Of a stretch of 64,000 nucleotides of DNA, positions 48,206 through 58,241 are shown one piece after another. The position numbers and the translations under genes are program-made. Source of the stretch: Ailanthus altissimus (taxonomy: Eukaryota; Streptophyta; Magnoliopsida; Sapindales; Simaroubaceae); the NCBI GenBank assembly GCA_946807835.1, contig OX327690.1:16836501-16900500 (forward strand). Direction: 5' to 3'. Each line of letters begins with the position of its first letter. Positions within the stretch are counted from its first letter, which is position 1. The notes under the pieces are model-generated. The model saw only the letters and a program-made list of their open reading frames with translations, made no database searches and had not been told where the DNA came from.

Positions 48206-50375
48206 TGTTAGGGTATGTGCTTACGCGCCATCCCAGTTTGTATGAATATTTAGTTTGTAATATTTATACAATGAATATTTTATTAAATCGCTGATAACTT
48301 TTATTAAATGGTAATTAAGCTTGTAACATTATAAAAATGATATGATCTGAATGAGTTCATATCTGGTTTAAAGAAGTTTAAACCATGGCTAAGAATTAGC
48401 AAAGCTGATAGTTATAAATGCTAAGTGTTAGCAGGTTATAATACCCAGCGGGATCTAAAAGTTAGAACCTAATCTATAATGTAACAAAGGCCTGAGAATC
48501 TACTAGTAATGACAAAATTGCAAAGAGTTGCAATAGAGACTAAGAAATGTCGTTATGGAAGTATCTTCTCAAATAAAGAGTTCCTGATCTACGTTTACCA
48601 ATGAGGGTCTATCGGTGAAACACATAGATTAGTGTATGTCTATAGCTGTATTGTACAAATGGTTATTCTTAGTTAACCATGAGCTTAGTTGAAGTTCATA
48701 TAGACATACAGGTATTCAGTTAGGACTGGATACTGAACAGACTCAAGGGGACCCCAATAGATATCCTATGAAACCGTCAAAGGAAGGTCCTCTCGAGTTG
48801 AGTAGTATTTGTGGTCCTTCGACCTGAGCGCCACGGTGAACTTGTGGGAGATCCATCATACTTTGGTTCCACGTATGTCAGAGACCTTTCATGGTCTGAC
48901 CGCTACGTGTTGCTGGGTATGGTCCGATGCTCATGGAGTTCGGTGTGCGTAGATATGGGATCCGCCAGCTCACATAGATGGGTTGTATATCCGAACTTCG
49001 AGATTGTATCTTGTAAAGTCTTATGGCCGTAAGCAATAAACTTGGGAAAGGAGTTTCCTCCAGGTTCGAACATTATAGCAAAAGTGTTTGCGTAAATTGT
49101 TCATAAAGATACGAATCTGAAGATAATAAAGTGATGGATGAAATTATCGGGATTTGACGGTAATGATCTATATCCCGTTCATCCTGGATATAATGACGGA
49201 AGGATTATACGAATATGGAGTAACCTCAACATGTATGGTCTGACGCGCTGATTTGTAATATCCGTAACGTGTGCGTGGGGCATCGTTCACGGACTTGTGA
49301 AATAGTTTCATTTGACGAATCGGGCGTGGACCTAGGGAGTCCCAATATGAAATGTACTCTTTGAGCACTTGGGCAGCGTACCGTATTAAATAGTTTAATA
49401 CAGTAAAATCCAGCAATTTACTAAGGTTACGTTAACTAAAGTATATGGTCAGATGGTGGGACCCACTTTAGGTTAACTTAGTAACCGAGTAAGGACATAA
49501 TTGTAATTTCACTTGATAATTATTTAATCGTTAAATAATTCAAATAAATATTTATTTATTTAATTGTTGAATAAATGAATTAAGTTTAACTAAGGTTAAG
49601 AGTTAACCATTTAGTTAAGTTAGATTAACTATACTTAATGGTTAAGTAAAAGTTAACCTAACCATGGTTAAATTAGTTAACTATGATTAAAATAATTAAA
49701 TATTCTTTTAATTAACTAGAGTTAAGAGTTAACTATAGTTAGAATATTTTAATGTTAGTTTAACCTAACTAAAGTTAAGAGTTAACTATGATTAGGTTAG
49801 ATTAAATTCAAATTGAAATTAAGTGAAATTAAGTGTTATGAAATGAAATTAAATTCATTTGTATAAATAAAACAAATGTAAATTAAATTCATAAGGTTTT
49901 TGTTAAATTGATTTTGCAAAATTAGATCAGCCATTTTACAAAGAGAGAAAAGAGAAATTGTCTTCTAATTAATGGATTCAAGAGTTGAATTCATTATTTT
50001 CTTTTAAGGCTTAAAACTAATTTAGCAAAATAGGTTTTTGATTAATTGATTAAGTGTTAATCAAAAGAAAAAATCAAGAACACAAGTTTAAGTAGTTAAA
50101 CAAGTGCTGGATCAAAAGCTGTCATTCTAGATAATCAAACCCACCATTGTTGATTACTAGAATTGATCAAAGACAACATTTTGGTGGACTTCAACAATCT
50201 CCAACCAAAGGCTTCAAGGGTTATTTCTCAATCTCGTTTCTGATTAATATATTGTGATTGTGTTTACTGCAATACTTTAAGCTTCCGCTGCTTCATTATA
50301 TATATGAGATATGTATAAATTGTGATTAAACACAAAACCCACATGCAAACACCCATGAATGTACAACTCCCAACA
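48206..50375 (+). repeat. K 5' LTR (2170 bp)
   Basis: TGTTAGGGTATGTGCTTACG ... ACAACTCCCAACA. TATA box about 1.65 kb in, so U3 is about 1.69 kb and R plus U5 about 0.48 kb. A TTAAC/GTTAA-rich dyad tract is at 49415-49800. ORFs 48811-49032 and 49168-49416 (minus) are duplicated in the other LTR with no recognisable domain. Confidence 0.97.
49862..49869 (+). promoter_or_regulatory. Putative TATA box of K 5' LTR
   Basis: TATAAATA, at the same relative place as TATATAAAT in copia A (14075) and directly after the TTAAC tract. Transcription would start about 30 bases on. The overlapping AATAAA could also serve polyadenylation. The 3' LTR copy is at 57299. Confidence 0.6.
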
Positions 50376-50377
50376 AT

Positions 50378-50389
50378 TGGTATCAGAGC
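50378..50389 (+). other. K primer-binding site
   Basis: TGGTATCAGAGC, complementary to the 3' end of initiator tRNA-Met, two bases after the LTR. Confidence 0.97.
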
Positions 50390-50514
50390 AATTTTGTGTT
50401 GTTTTGGGTGTTTTTTATAGTTGGCTAAATGTTAGTTAAATTGTATGACAATTTCTGGGGATGTTCGGATGCAATTCAAGTGTTGAATATGTAAAATTGA
50501 AAAAACTGTCCCTG

Positions 50515-50830
50515 GAACGCTGCAGCGCTTATGTTCAGCGCGGCAGCGTTCATATGAACGCTGGGGCGCTACGTGTATAACGCGCCAGCGATGGTGATCG
50601 CAGGGGCACTGAGTACATAACGCGCCAGCGATGGTTATCGCAGGGGCGCTGAGTACATGGCGCGCCAGCGCTGAAAGCACTGTTTTGCAGCGCCCCAACG
50701 GTGCTAAAAGAGCGCCGCAGCGCTGAGGCTTTTGAAGCCCTAGCGCCGCAGCGCTGAAGGAGCATCGCCGCAGCGCTGAGGCTTTTGAAGCCCTAGCGCC
50801 GCAGCGCTAAAAGAGCATCGCCGCGGCGTT
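50515..50830 (+). repeat. GC-rich repeat block in K leader
   Basis: A sharp GC island in AT-rich DNA. It has a 40-bp unit starting CGCGCCAGCGATGGT at 50581 and 50621 with a partial third copy at 50661, and a 53-bp unit starting GCCGCAGCGCTGAGG at 50714 and 50767. CAGCGC, its complement GCGCTG, and AGCGCT recur in different phases, so strong RNA stems are expected. Ends in an A17 run and a T run (about 50829-50868). Minus ORFs 50432-50765 are artefacts of it. Confidence 0.95.
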
Positions 50831-51162
50831 CATAAAAAAAAAAAAAAAAAGAGTAATTTTTTTTTTTTATTATTTTATGCATGTGGGGGGGTTTATGAGT
50901 TGTAATAATAAGAGTTATTAATTTACATGATAAACCAGGACAATTATTTTTTTTCATGTTGGTAACCACAAGGGAACCCCACTGATGGGGGTTAGTTGTG
51001 TTTGCACATGATTGAATAATTGATTGAGAATAACCTTCTCATGAGATGAGTGCCTGTATTTAAAATCTCTCTTAATCAGATTAAAAAATTATTGTGTTAT
51101 GTGTTAATATTTTAATGATCCGCCTTGTCAATACGGTATTAGATAGGTCACTATGGTCTTTC

Positions 51163-51457
51163 CCAATATTGCTTTAGCGTGAGGGATTTGGTCGGTGTGA
51201 TTTAATCTAATACCGGTAAAACATGAGATGAGTCAAATATATGCGAACATGTTATCCAATATTGCTTTAGCGTGAGGATAATGTCAGTAACATATATTTG
51301 ATAATTGGCAAGTTAATCTGAAATACACTTACCCAATATTGCTTTAGCGTGAGGATAAGGTGTATTTAGGATCAGTTGTAAGAGTTGCAAGAGTTGCAAT
51401 TGACAAGGGTTGTCTACCTATTGGGTTTACAAAGGCCAATATTGCTTTAGCGTGAGG
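51163..51457 (+). repeat. Four identical 22-base motifs in K leader
   Basis: A 22-base word with core AATATTGCTTTAGCGTGAGG occurs at 51163-51184, 51256-51277, 51333-51354 and 51436-51457, identical each time, spaced 93, 77 and 103 bases by non-identical sequence. The equivalents in A, B and E share positions and spacing but carry AGATCGCTACAGTGTG-type words. Confidence 0.97.
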
Positions 51458-51677
51458 CTGGAGTAAAATGCCAGTGGGGTCCACTTCTCACTATATAGTT
51501 TAAAAATTCTTAAACTATCGTTATCTCGTTAGAGAGATTAAAGGGATTATGTAAAGCAGTGGGAGGGCGTTTTTAAATTAAAAATTGTATAATTGTTATA
51601 CCCATGATTTAAAATGTTTTTATTAGCGATTTGATTAATTAATAATCCGCTGACACATATCTATTCTATTTTGTCTT

Positions 51678-54600
51678 GTGAAGATTAATATGGCTTCAAA
51701 CAACCCTTTGATGCGCATTCTAGATGCCAACCAACTCAAGGGTGCTGATAACTATTCAGAATGGATGACTAATCTCAAAATTGTTCTGAATTCTGAGAGA
51801 CTTGGGTATATTGTTGATCAGAAAATGCCCTCAGGAGTTTCTGATGATGCCACCCCAGAAGAAAGGGTGACATATCAGAAATGGTTGGATGAAGATTTAA
51901 AAGTTAAATCTTACATCCTTGCCTCGATGTCTCATGAGCTGCAGAGAGAGCATCTCCATATGGAAAATGCTAGCAGCATCATGCTCCACCTGAAGGAGCT
52001 TTTTGGTGATAGACCTCAGATTGAGATATATCGTGTCGCCAAAGCACTCTTTCAGGCTAGACTTCCTGAGGGTAGTCCAGTGAGTCCTCATGTCCTTAAA
52101 ATTATCAGATATATTGAGAGGCTTGAGACTATGGAAATTTCTTTAAACAATAGTTTGGGGAATAGTTTGATTCTCCAGTCGCTTCCGGGGTCATTTACGC
52201 AATTCATCATGAACTTTAATATGCAAGAATTGACCCCTACATATGCTGAACTTCATAACATGTTGAGGACAGCATATGAGGATATGAATAAAGGAGGCTC
52301 ATCCCTCCTAATTCAGGGTGCTTCATCTTCTACCCCGAGGGCTTCTTTGAAGTCCAAAGGGAAGAAAAAGAAGATGAGGCAGACACCCCGAATAGGTCCT
52401 CAGAAGCGACCGATATCCAAACCTCTAGAGAAAAGCAAGGCAAAAGGAAAATGTTTCTTTAGCAGCGATGAGGGGCACTGGAAACGTAACTGCCCTAAAT
52501 ATCTTGCAAGCTTGAAGAAGGCTCCCTCAGGTATTTGCTTTCCTATCATTGACATTTCTTTAGCATTTGATGCTAATGCAGGCTGGGTATTAGATACAGC
52601 ATGTCCTTCTCACATCTGTAATATGTTACAGGGTCTGAGGGAAGTTAGATTGCTGCAGCCAGGAGAGGTAAAGCTTCGAGCTGGAAATGGTGATTTCCTG
52701 CAGGTTGAAGCTGTAGGACATTTGGATTTACTTCTCCCATGTAATAAATATGTTGTATTAAATAATTGTTATTTTGTTCCCAGCATCATCAGACAGATAA
52801 TATCCCTTCCTGTACTCGACAGTGAAGGGTATCATATGAATATTCGGAACTGTTCCTTATTATTATATGATATGTATGATGTTTTATTAGCTGATTGTCG
52901 GTTAGTGAATGGGCATTATATATTAGATACAACAAGCAGTGTCATGAGTATGCAAGCTAGTACTAGTGGAAATTCGGAAACTTTAAATGAAACGAAAATA
53001 TGGCATATGAGATTAGGTCATATAAGTGTGAGACGCCTAACCCGTCTGGTTAAGGATGGACAGATACCTGATCTGACCATACAGCCTTATCCAGTTTATG
53101 AATCATGCATTCAGGGAAAGTTGACCAAATCTCCATTTGCAGGTGTAGGACACCGTGCCTCAGATTTATTGGAACTTGTACATACAGATGTATGCGGTCT
53201 AATGAATCATACTGCTATGGGTGGATTTCGATACTTTGTACTTTTTATCGATGATTTGTCACGATACGGGTATATGTTTCTTTTGAAACATAAGTCAGAA
53301 ACCTTTGAAAAGTTCAAAGAATTCCGACTTGAAGCAGAGAAACAAACCGAAATGTACATCAAGTGCCTTCGATCAGATCGAGGCGGTGAATACATGAGCG
53401 GTGAATTTTTGGATTATTTAAAAGAGAATGGGATTCTAGCTCAATATAGTCCTCCAGGTACTCCGCAACACAATGGTGTATCGGAGAGGAGGAATCGGAC
53501 TTTATTGGATATGGTCCGATCGATGATGAGCTTTACCGATCTTCCTGAATATCTATGGGGTCATGCCCTACAAACGTCAACTCACATATTGAACAGAGTT
53601 CCATCTAAAGCTGTTCCTTCCACTCCATATCAGATATTGACTGGAAGGAAACCAAGTCTCAAATATTTTAAAATTTGGGGCTGTCCTGCTTATGTAAATG
53701 TTGCACAACAGGATAAACTTGCACCCAGGGGGTATAAGTATCGGTTCATCGGGTATCCTAAGAATTCAATGGGATACCAATTTTATGATCCTGAACAACG
53801 AAATGTGTTCGTTGCTCGTAATGCCACTTTTCTTGAGAAACAGTTTCTTATGGATTGTGGGGATTGTAAAAAGATTGAACTTGATGAAGTCAATCAAAAC
53901 ACTGATGAACCAATGATGGAAACTCAGGCTCAATCGAGTGAAATACCTTTAACACACCATTCTCGTAGGTCACAAAGGATGTCTAGGCCACCTACTAGGT
54001 ATGGTCAGAAACCTGAAGGTGCGCTTGGAGTTTTCTTAATTGAAGAAAATGATCCTTTGACCTATAGAGAGTCGATGTTGGACATTGACTCGGGAAAATG
54101 GCAAGATGCCATGAAATCCGAAATTGACTCTATGCATCAGAATCAAGTCTGGGACTTGGTTCAGCTTCCTAAAGGAATAGTTCCTATCGGTTGTAAATGG
54201 ATTTATAAACGGAAGCGTGGGCTTGATGGAAAGGTTGAAACCTTTAAAGCCAGACTGGTTGCCAAAGGTTATACTCAGCGATCTGGGATCGACTATGAGG
54301 AAACTTTTGCACCAGTAGCGATGCTTAAGTCAATTCGTATATTATTGGCATTTGCAGCATATTATGATTATGAGATATGGCAGATGGATGTGAAGACGGT
54401 GTTCCTAAATGGATATCTCGATGAAGAGATATACATGGAACAGCCTGAAGGTTTTGCATCCAGCTTGACCTCTGGTCTAATATGCAAACTGAAGAAGTCC
54501 ATTTATGGACTTAAGCAGGCATCCCGAAGCTGGAATCTTCGTTTTGATGAAGTAATCAGAGGGTCTGGTTTCATCAAAAATAAAGAGGAAGCTTGTGTGT

Positions 54601-55628
54601 ATAGAAAGGTCAGTGGGAGCATGATAGTTTTCTTAGTTCTCTATGTTGATGACATACTTATCATTGGGAATGATATAGGTATGTTGCAATCAGTCAAGAG
54701 CTATCTGAGTAAGAACTTCTCCATGAAGGATTTGGGAGAGGCTTCCTTTATACTAGGTATAAAACTCTATAGAGATAGAGCGAGGAAGCTGATAGGACTC
54801 TCCCAATCATCGTATATTGATAGTGTCTTAGAAAGGTACAGTTTCACTAATTGTAAGACAACTAGTGTACCTTTTAGACATGGCATTCATCTTTCGAGGA
54901 AAATGTCTCCTCAAACAGAAGATGAAAGAGTTAGAATGTCTAACATGCCATATGCATCAGCTGTAGGAAGCTTGATGTATGTTATGATGTGCACGAGACC
55001 TGATATCAGTATGGCTGTAAGTGTTACTAGCCGATACCAGGCTGATCCAGGTGATAGCCATTGGATGGCAGTCAAACATGTCCTGAAATACCTTAAGGGT
55101 ACGAAGGACAAGTTTCTTGTTTATGGAGATGGTCACTTGCAAGTGAGAGGATACGCAGATTCAGACTTTCAGTCTGACCTAGATGATAGAAAGTCTACAT
55201 CTGGGTATGTGTTTATTCTCAACGGTGCTGCAGTGAGTTGGAAAAGCACCAAACAGGGATCCACAGCTGATTCTACCACTGAGGCAGAATATATTGCCGC
55301 TTCTGAAGCTGCAAAAGAAGCAGTGTGGATACGTAAGTTTGTCGCAGAACTCGGAATAGTTCCAAGTTCGAAAGATCCTATCCCATTATTTTGCGACAAT
55401 AATGGAGCCATTGCACAAGCAAAAGAGCCAAGAGCACATCAGAGATCTAAACATGTGGAGAGGAAATACCACATAATTAGAGAGATCTTGGCTATGGGTG
55501 ATATAATAATTTGTAGAGTAGATTCTATAAATAATGTAGCGGATCCACTTACTAAAGCCTTAACTCCAAAGGTGTTTGAGAAACACGTGGAGGCTATGGG
55601 TATAAGATACCAGTATGCATGGCACTAG
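51678..55628 (+). CDS. K Gag-Pol polyprotein (Ty1/copia), intact frame
   Basis: A single 1316-codon frame makes Gag, protease, integrase, reverse transcriptase and RNase H, to be cut by its own protease in cytoplasmic particles. The ATG at 51690 (MASNNPL) is the likelier start; the first ATG adds four residues. Seen: Gag core about 20-230; zinc knuckle C259-S262-H267-C272 (CX2C second Cys is Ser); protease D306-T-A; integrase finger H443, H448, Y474 (expected Cys), C477; DDE core D504, D567, E603 (DD35E); reverse transcriptase D904 in MDVKTVFLNG (V908 where Ala is usual) and Y989-V-D-D992; RNase H D1161, E1202/E1204, D1240. Length is usual for copia. The leader and LTRs supply all cis signals. 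Open but probably impaired at the knuckle and integrase finger; alternative: functional with relaxed residues, or assisted in trans. Confidence 0.97.
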   Translation: MKINMASNNPLMRILDANQLKGADNYSEWMTNLKIVLNSERLGYIVDQKMPSGVSDDATPEERVTYQKWLDEDLKVKSYILASMSHELQREHLHMENASSIMLHLKELFGDRPQIEIYRVAKALFQARLPEGSPVSPHVLKIIRYIERLETMEISLNNSLGNSLILQSLPGSFTQFIMNFNMQELTPTYAELHNMLRTAYEDMNKGGSSLLIQGASSSTPRASLKSKGKKKKMRQTPRIGPQKRPISKPLEKSKAKGKCFFSSDEGHWKRNCPKYLASLKKAPSGICFPIIDISLAFDANAGWVLDTACPSHICNMLQGLREVRLLQPGEVKLRAGNGDFLQVEAVGHLDLLLPCNKYVVLNNCYFVPSIIRQIISLPVLDSEGYHMNIRNCSLLLYDMYDVLLADCRLVNGHYILDTTSSVMSMQASTSGNSETLNETKIWHMRLGHISVRRLTRLVKDGQIPDLTIQPYPVYESCIQGKLTKSPFAGVGHRASDLLELVHTDVCGLMNHTAMGGFRYFVLFIDDLSRYGYMFLLKHKSETFEKFKEFRLEAEKQTEMYIKCLRSDRGGEYMSGEFLDYLKENGILAQYSPPGTPQHNGVSERRNRTLLDMVRSMMSFTDLPEYLWGHALQTSTHILNRVPSKAVPSTPYQILTGRKPSLKYFKIWGCPAYVNVAQQDKLAPRGYKYRFIGYPKNSMGYQFYDPEQRNVFVARNATFLEKQFLMDCGDCKKIELDEVNQNTDEPMMETQAQSSEIPLTHHSRRSQRMSRPPTRYGQKPEGALGVFLIEENDPLTYRESMLDIDSGKWQDAMKSEIDSMHQNQVWDLVQLPKGIVPIGCKWIYKRKRGLDGKVETFKARLVAKGYTQRSGIDYEETFAPVAMLKSIRILLAFAAYYDYEIWQMDVKTVFLNGYLDEEIYMEQPEGFASSLTSGLICKLKKSIYGLKQASRSWNLRFDEVIRGSGFIKNKEEACVYRKVSGSMIVFLVLYVDDILIIGNDIGMLQSVKSYLSKNFSMKDLGEASFILGIKLYRDRARKLIGLSQSSYIDSVLERYSFTNCKTTSVPFRHGIHLSRKMSPQTEDERVRMSNMPYASAVGSLMYVMMCTRPDISMAVSVTSRYQADPGDSHWMAVKHVLKYLKGTKDKFLVYGDGHLQVRGYADSDFQSDLDDRKSTSGYVFILNGAAVSWKSTKQGSTADSTTEAEYIAASEAAKEAVWIRKFVAELGIVPSSKDPIPLFCDNNGAIAQAKEPRAHQRSKHVERKYHIIREILAMGDIIICRVDSINNVADPLTKALTPKVFEKHVEAMGIRYQYAWH

Positions 55629-55631
55629 AGC

Positions 55632-55642
55632 AAGTGGGAGTT
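55632..55642 (+). other. K polypurine tract
   Basis: AAGTGGGAGTT immediately before the 3' LTR; would prime plus-strand DNA. The same word precedes the 3' LTRs of A and B. Confidence 0.9.
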
Positions 55643-57812
55643 TGTTAGGGTATGTGCTTACGCGTCATCCCAGTTTATATGAATATTTAGTTTGTAATAT
55701 TTATACAATGCATATTTTATTAAATCGCTAATAACTTTTATTAAATGGTAATTAAGCTTGTAACATTATAAAAATGATATGATCTGAATGAGTTCATATC
55801 TGGTTTAAAGAAGTTTAAACCATGGCTAAGAATTAGCAAAGCTGATAGTTATAAATGCTAAGTGTTAGCAGGTTATAATACCCAGCGGGATCTAAAAGTT
55901 AGAACCTAATCTATAATGTAACAAAGGCCTGAGAATCTACTAGTAATGACAAAATTGCAAAGAGTTGCAATAGAGACTAAGAAATGTCGTTATGGAAGTA
56001 TCTTCTCAAATAAAGAGTTCCTGATCTACGTTTACCAATGAGGGTCTATCGGTGAAACACATAGATTAGTGTATGTCTATAGCTGTATTGTACAAATGGT
56101 TATTCTTAGTTAACCATGAGCTTAGTTGAAGTTCATATAGACATACAGGTATTCAGTTAGGACTGGATACTGAACAGACTCAAGGGGACCCCAATAGATA
56201 TCCTATGAAACCGTCAAAGGAAGGTCCTCTCGAGTTGAGTAGTATTTGTGGTCCTTCGACCTGAGCGCCACGGTGAACTTGTGGGAGATCCATCATACTT
56301 TGGTTTCACGTATGTCAGAGACCTTTCATGGTCTGACCGCTACGTGTTGCTGGGTATGGTCCGATGCTCATGGAGTTCGGTGTGCGTAGATATGGGATCC
56401 GCCAGCTCACATAGATGGGTTGTATATCCGAACTTCGAGATTGTATCTTGTAAAGTCTTATGGCCGTAAGCAATAAACTTGGGAAAGGAGTTTCCTCCAG
56501 GTTCGAACATTATAGCAAAAGTGTTTGCGTAAATTGTTCATAAAGATACGAATCTGAAGATAATAAAGTGATGGATGAAATTATCGGGATTTGACGGTAA
56601 TGATCTATATCCCGTTCATCCTGGATATAATGACGGAAGGATTATACGAATATGGAGTAACCTCAACATGTATGGTCTGACGCGCTGATTTGTAATATCC
56701 GTAACGTGTGCGTGGGGCATCGTTCACGGACTTGTGAAATAGTTTCATTTGACGAATCGGGCGTGGACCTAGGGAGTCCCAATATGAAATGTACTCTTTG
56801 AGCACTTGGGCAGCGTACCGTATTAAATAGTTTAATACAGTAAAATCCAGCAATTTACTAAGGTTACGTTAACTAAAGTATATGGTCAGATGGTGGGACC
56901 CACTTTAGGTTAACTTGGTAACCGAGTAAGGACATAATTGTAATTTCACTTGATAATTATTTAATCGTTAAATAATTCAAATAAATATTTATTTATTTAA
57001 TTGTTGAATAAATGAATTAAGTTTAACTAAGGTTAAGAGTTAACCATTTAGTTAAGTTAGATTAACTATACTTAATGGTTAAGTAAAAGTTAACCTAACC
57101 ATGGTTAAATTAGTTAACTATGATTAAAATAATTAAATATTCTTTTAATTAACTAGAGTTAAGAGTTAACTATAGTTAGAATATTTTAATGTTAGTTTAA
57201 CCTAACTAAAGTTAAGAGTTAACTATGATTAGGTTAGATTAAATTCAAATTGAAATTAAGTGAAATTAAGTGTTATGAAATGAAATTAAATTCATTTGTA
57301 TAAATAAAACAAATGTAAATTAAATTCATAAGGTTTTTGTTAAATTGATTTTGCAAAATTAGGTCAGCCATTTTACAAAGAGAGAAAAGAGAAATTGTCT
57401 TCTAATTAATGGATTCAAGAGTTGAATTCATTATTTTCTTTTAAGGCTTAAAACTAATTTAGCAAAATAGGTTTTTGATTAATTGATTAAGTGTTAATCA
57501 AAAGAAAAAATCAAGAACACAAGTTTAAGTAGTTAAACAAGTGCTGGATCAAAAGCTGTCATTCTAGATAATCAAACCCACCATTGTTGATTACTAGAAT
57601 TGATCAAAGACAACATTTTGGTGGACTTCAACAATCTCCAACCAAAGGCTTCAAGGGTTATTTCTCAATCTCGTTTCTGATTAATATATTGTGATTGTGT
57701 TTACTGCAATACTTTAAGCTTCCGCTGCTTCATTATATATATGAGATATGTATAAATTGTGATTAAACACAAAACCCACATGCAAACACCCATGAATGTA
57801 CAACTCCCAACA
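55643..57812 (+). repeat. K 3' LTR (2170 bp)
   Basis: Differs from the 5' LTR at seven positions, four within the first 90 bases, one at the TTTGGTTTCACG word (near 56305) and two G/A sites near 56919 and 57363. Ends CAACTCCCAACA. Confidence 0.97.
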
Positions 57813-57817
57813 AGAAG
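57813..57817. repeat. K target-site duplication, right copy (AGAAG)
   Basis: Identical to 48201-48205. Confidence 0.95.
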
Positions 57818-58241
57818 ATCATAAAAATAAAATGTTAGCTTTATCTCAAGTTGTATAAATAAACAAAATGCTAGTCAAGTTTATTATACATGAATCCAAA
57901 AAGGGATTATTTTCTTTTAGATATGGAATTTGATCTATCTAAGAATTAGTGTCCCAAAACTCCTAAATAGATAGATCACGTGAGAAAATTTTCTTATGCA
58001 TCAGCAGTAGGAAGTCTCATGTATACAATGTTGTATGCTAGACTAGATATTTGTTATACAGTTGGTATAGTCAGTAAATATCAATCAAATTCAGGACCAG
58101 AACATTAGATAACAGTAAAGTATATATTCAAGTACCTTCGTAGAATGAAAGATTATATGCTTTTGTAATCTAATAAGGATCATATACTTTTCGGGTATAA
58201 AGATTTAGAAGTCCAAATAGATAAGGATACTCCAAAAATTC
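57818..58241 (+). pseudogene. Copia C: end of reverse transcriptase, start of RNase H
   Basis: Contains SYASAVGSLMYTMLYARLDI-like and YTVGIVSKYQSN sequence, GPEH then VKYIFKYLRRMKDYML. Stops and frameshifts are present. It continues the piece cut at 48200 by K and is itself cut by the solo LTR at 58242. Confidence 0.85.

Larger units (their letters stand above)
48206..57812 (+). mobile_element. K: young, structurally complete long-LTR copia (9607 bp)
   Basis: Identical 2170-bp LTR lengths, TG...CA ends, perfect TSD AGAAG, primer site, polypurine tract and one open gag-pol frame. The LTRs differ at 7 sites (6 transitions, 1 transversion; about 0.3%). At the often-used 1.3e-8 per site per year this is of the order of 0.1 million years, with large uncertainty. 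It is structurally complete, but several conserved residues in its protein are altered, so autonomy is doubtful. It sits in the reverse transcriptase relic of copia C. Confidence 0.97.

Noticed and set aside
48811..49416. LTR ORFs (also at 56248-56853) conserved between the two K LTRs
   Set aside because: The LTRs are copies of each other, so identity is automatic; A, B and E do not keep the frames.
50432..50765. Two minus-strand ORFs with Cys/Arg/Ser-rich proteins
   Set aside because: They are frames through the GC-rich leader repeat, with repetitive translation and no conservation in sister elements.
51163..51457. Regularly spaced identical repeats resembling a small CRISPR array
   Set aside because: The spacers are homologous to those of sister retrotransposons, spacing is uneven (93, 77, 103), and the DNA is a plant retrotransposon leader.
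52593..52601. Protease D-T-A instead of D-T/S-G as a defect in K
   Set aside because: D-T-A is found in other plant copia proteases (Tnt1-type), and the relic copies do not point to an ancestral Gly, so it is probably a family trait.
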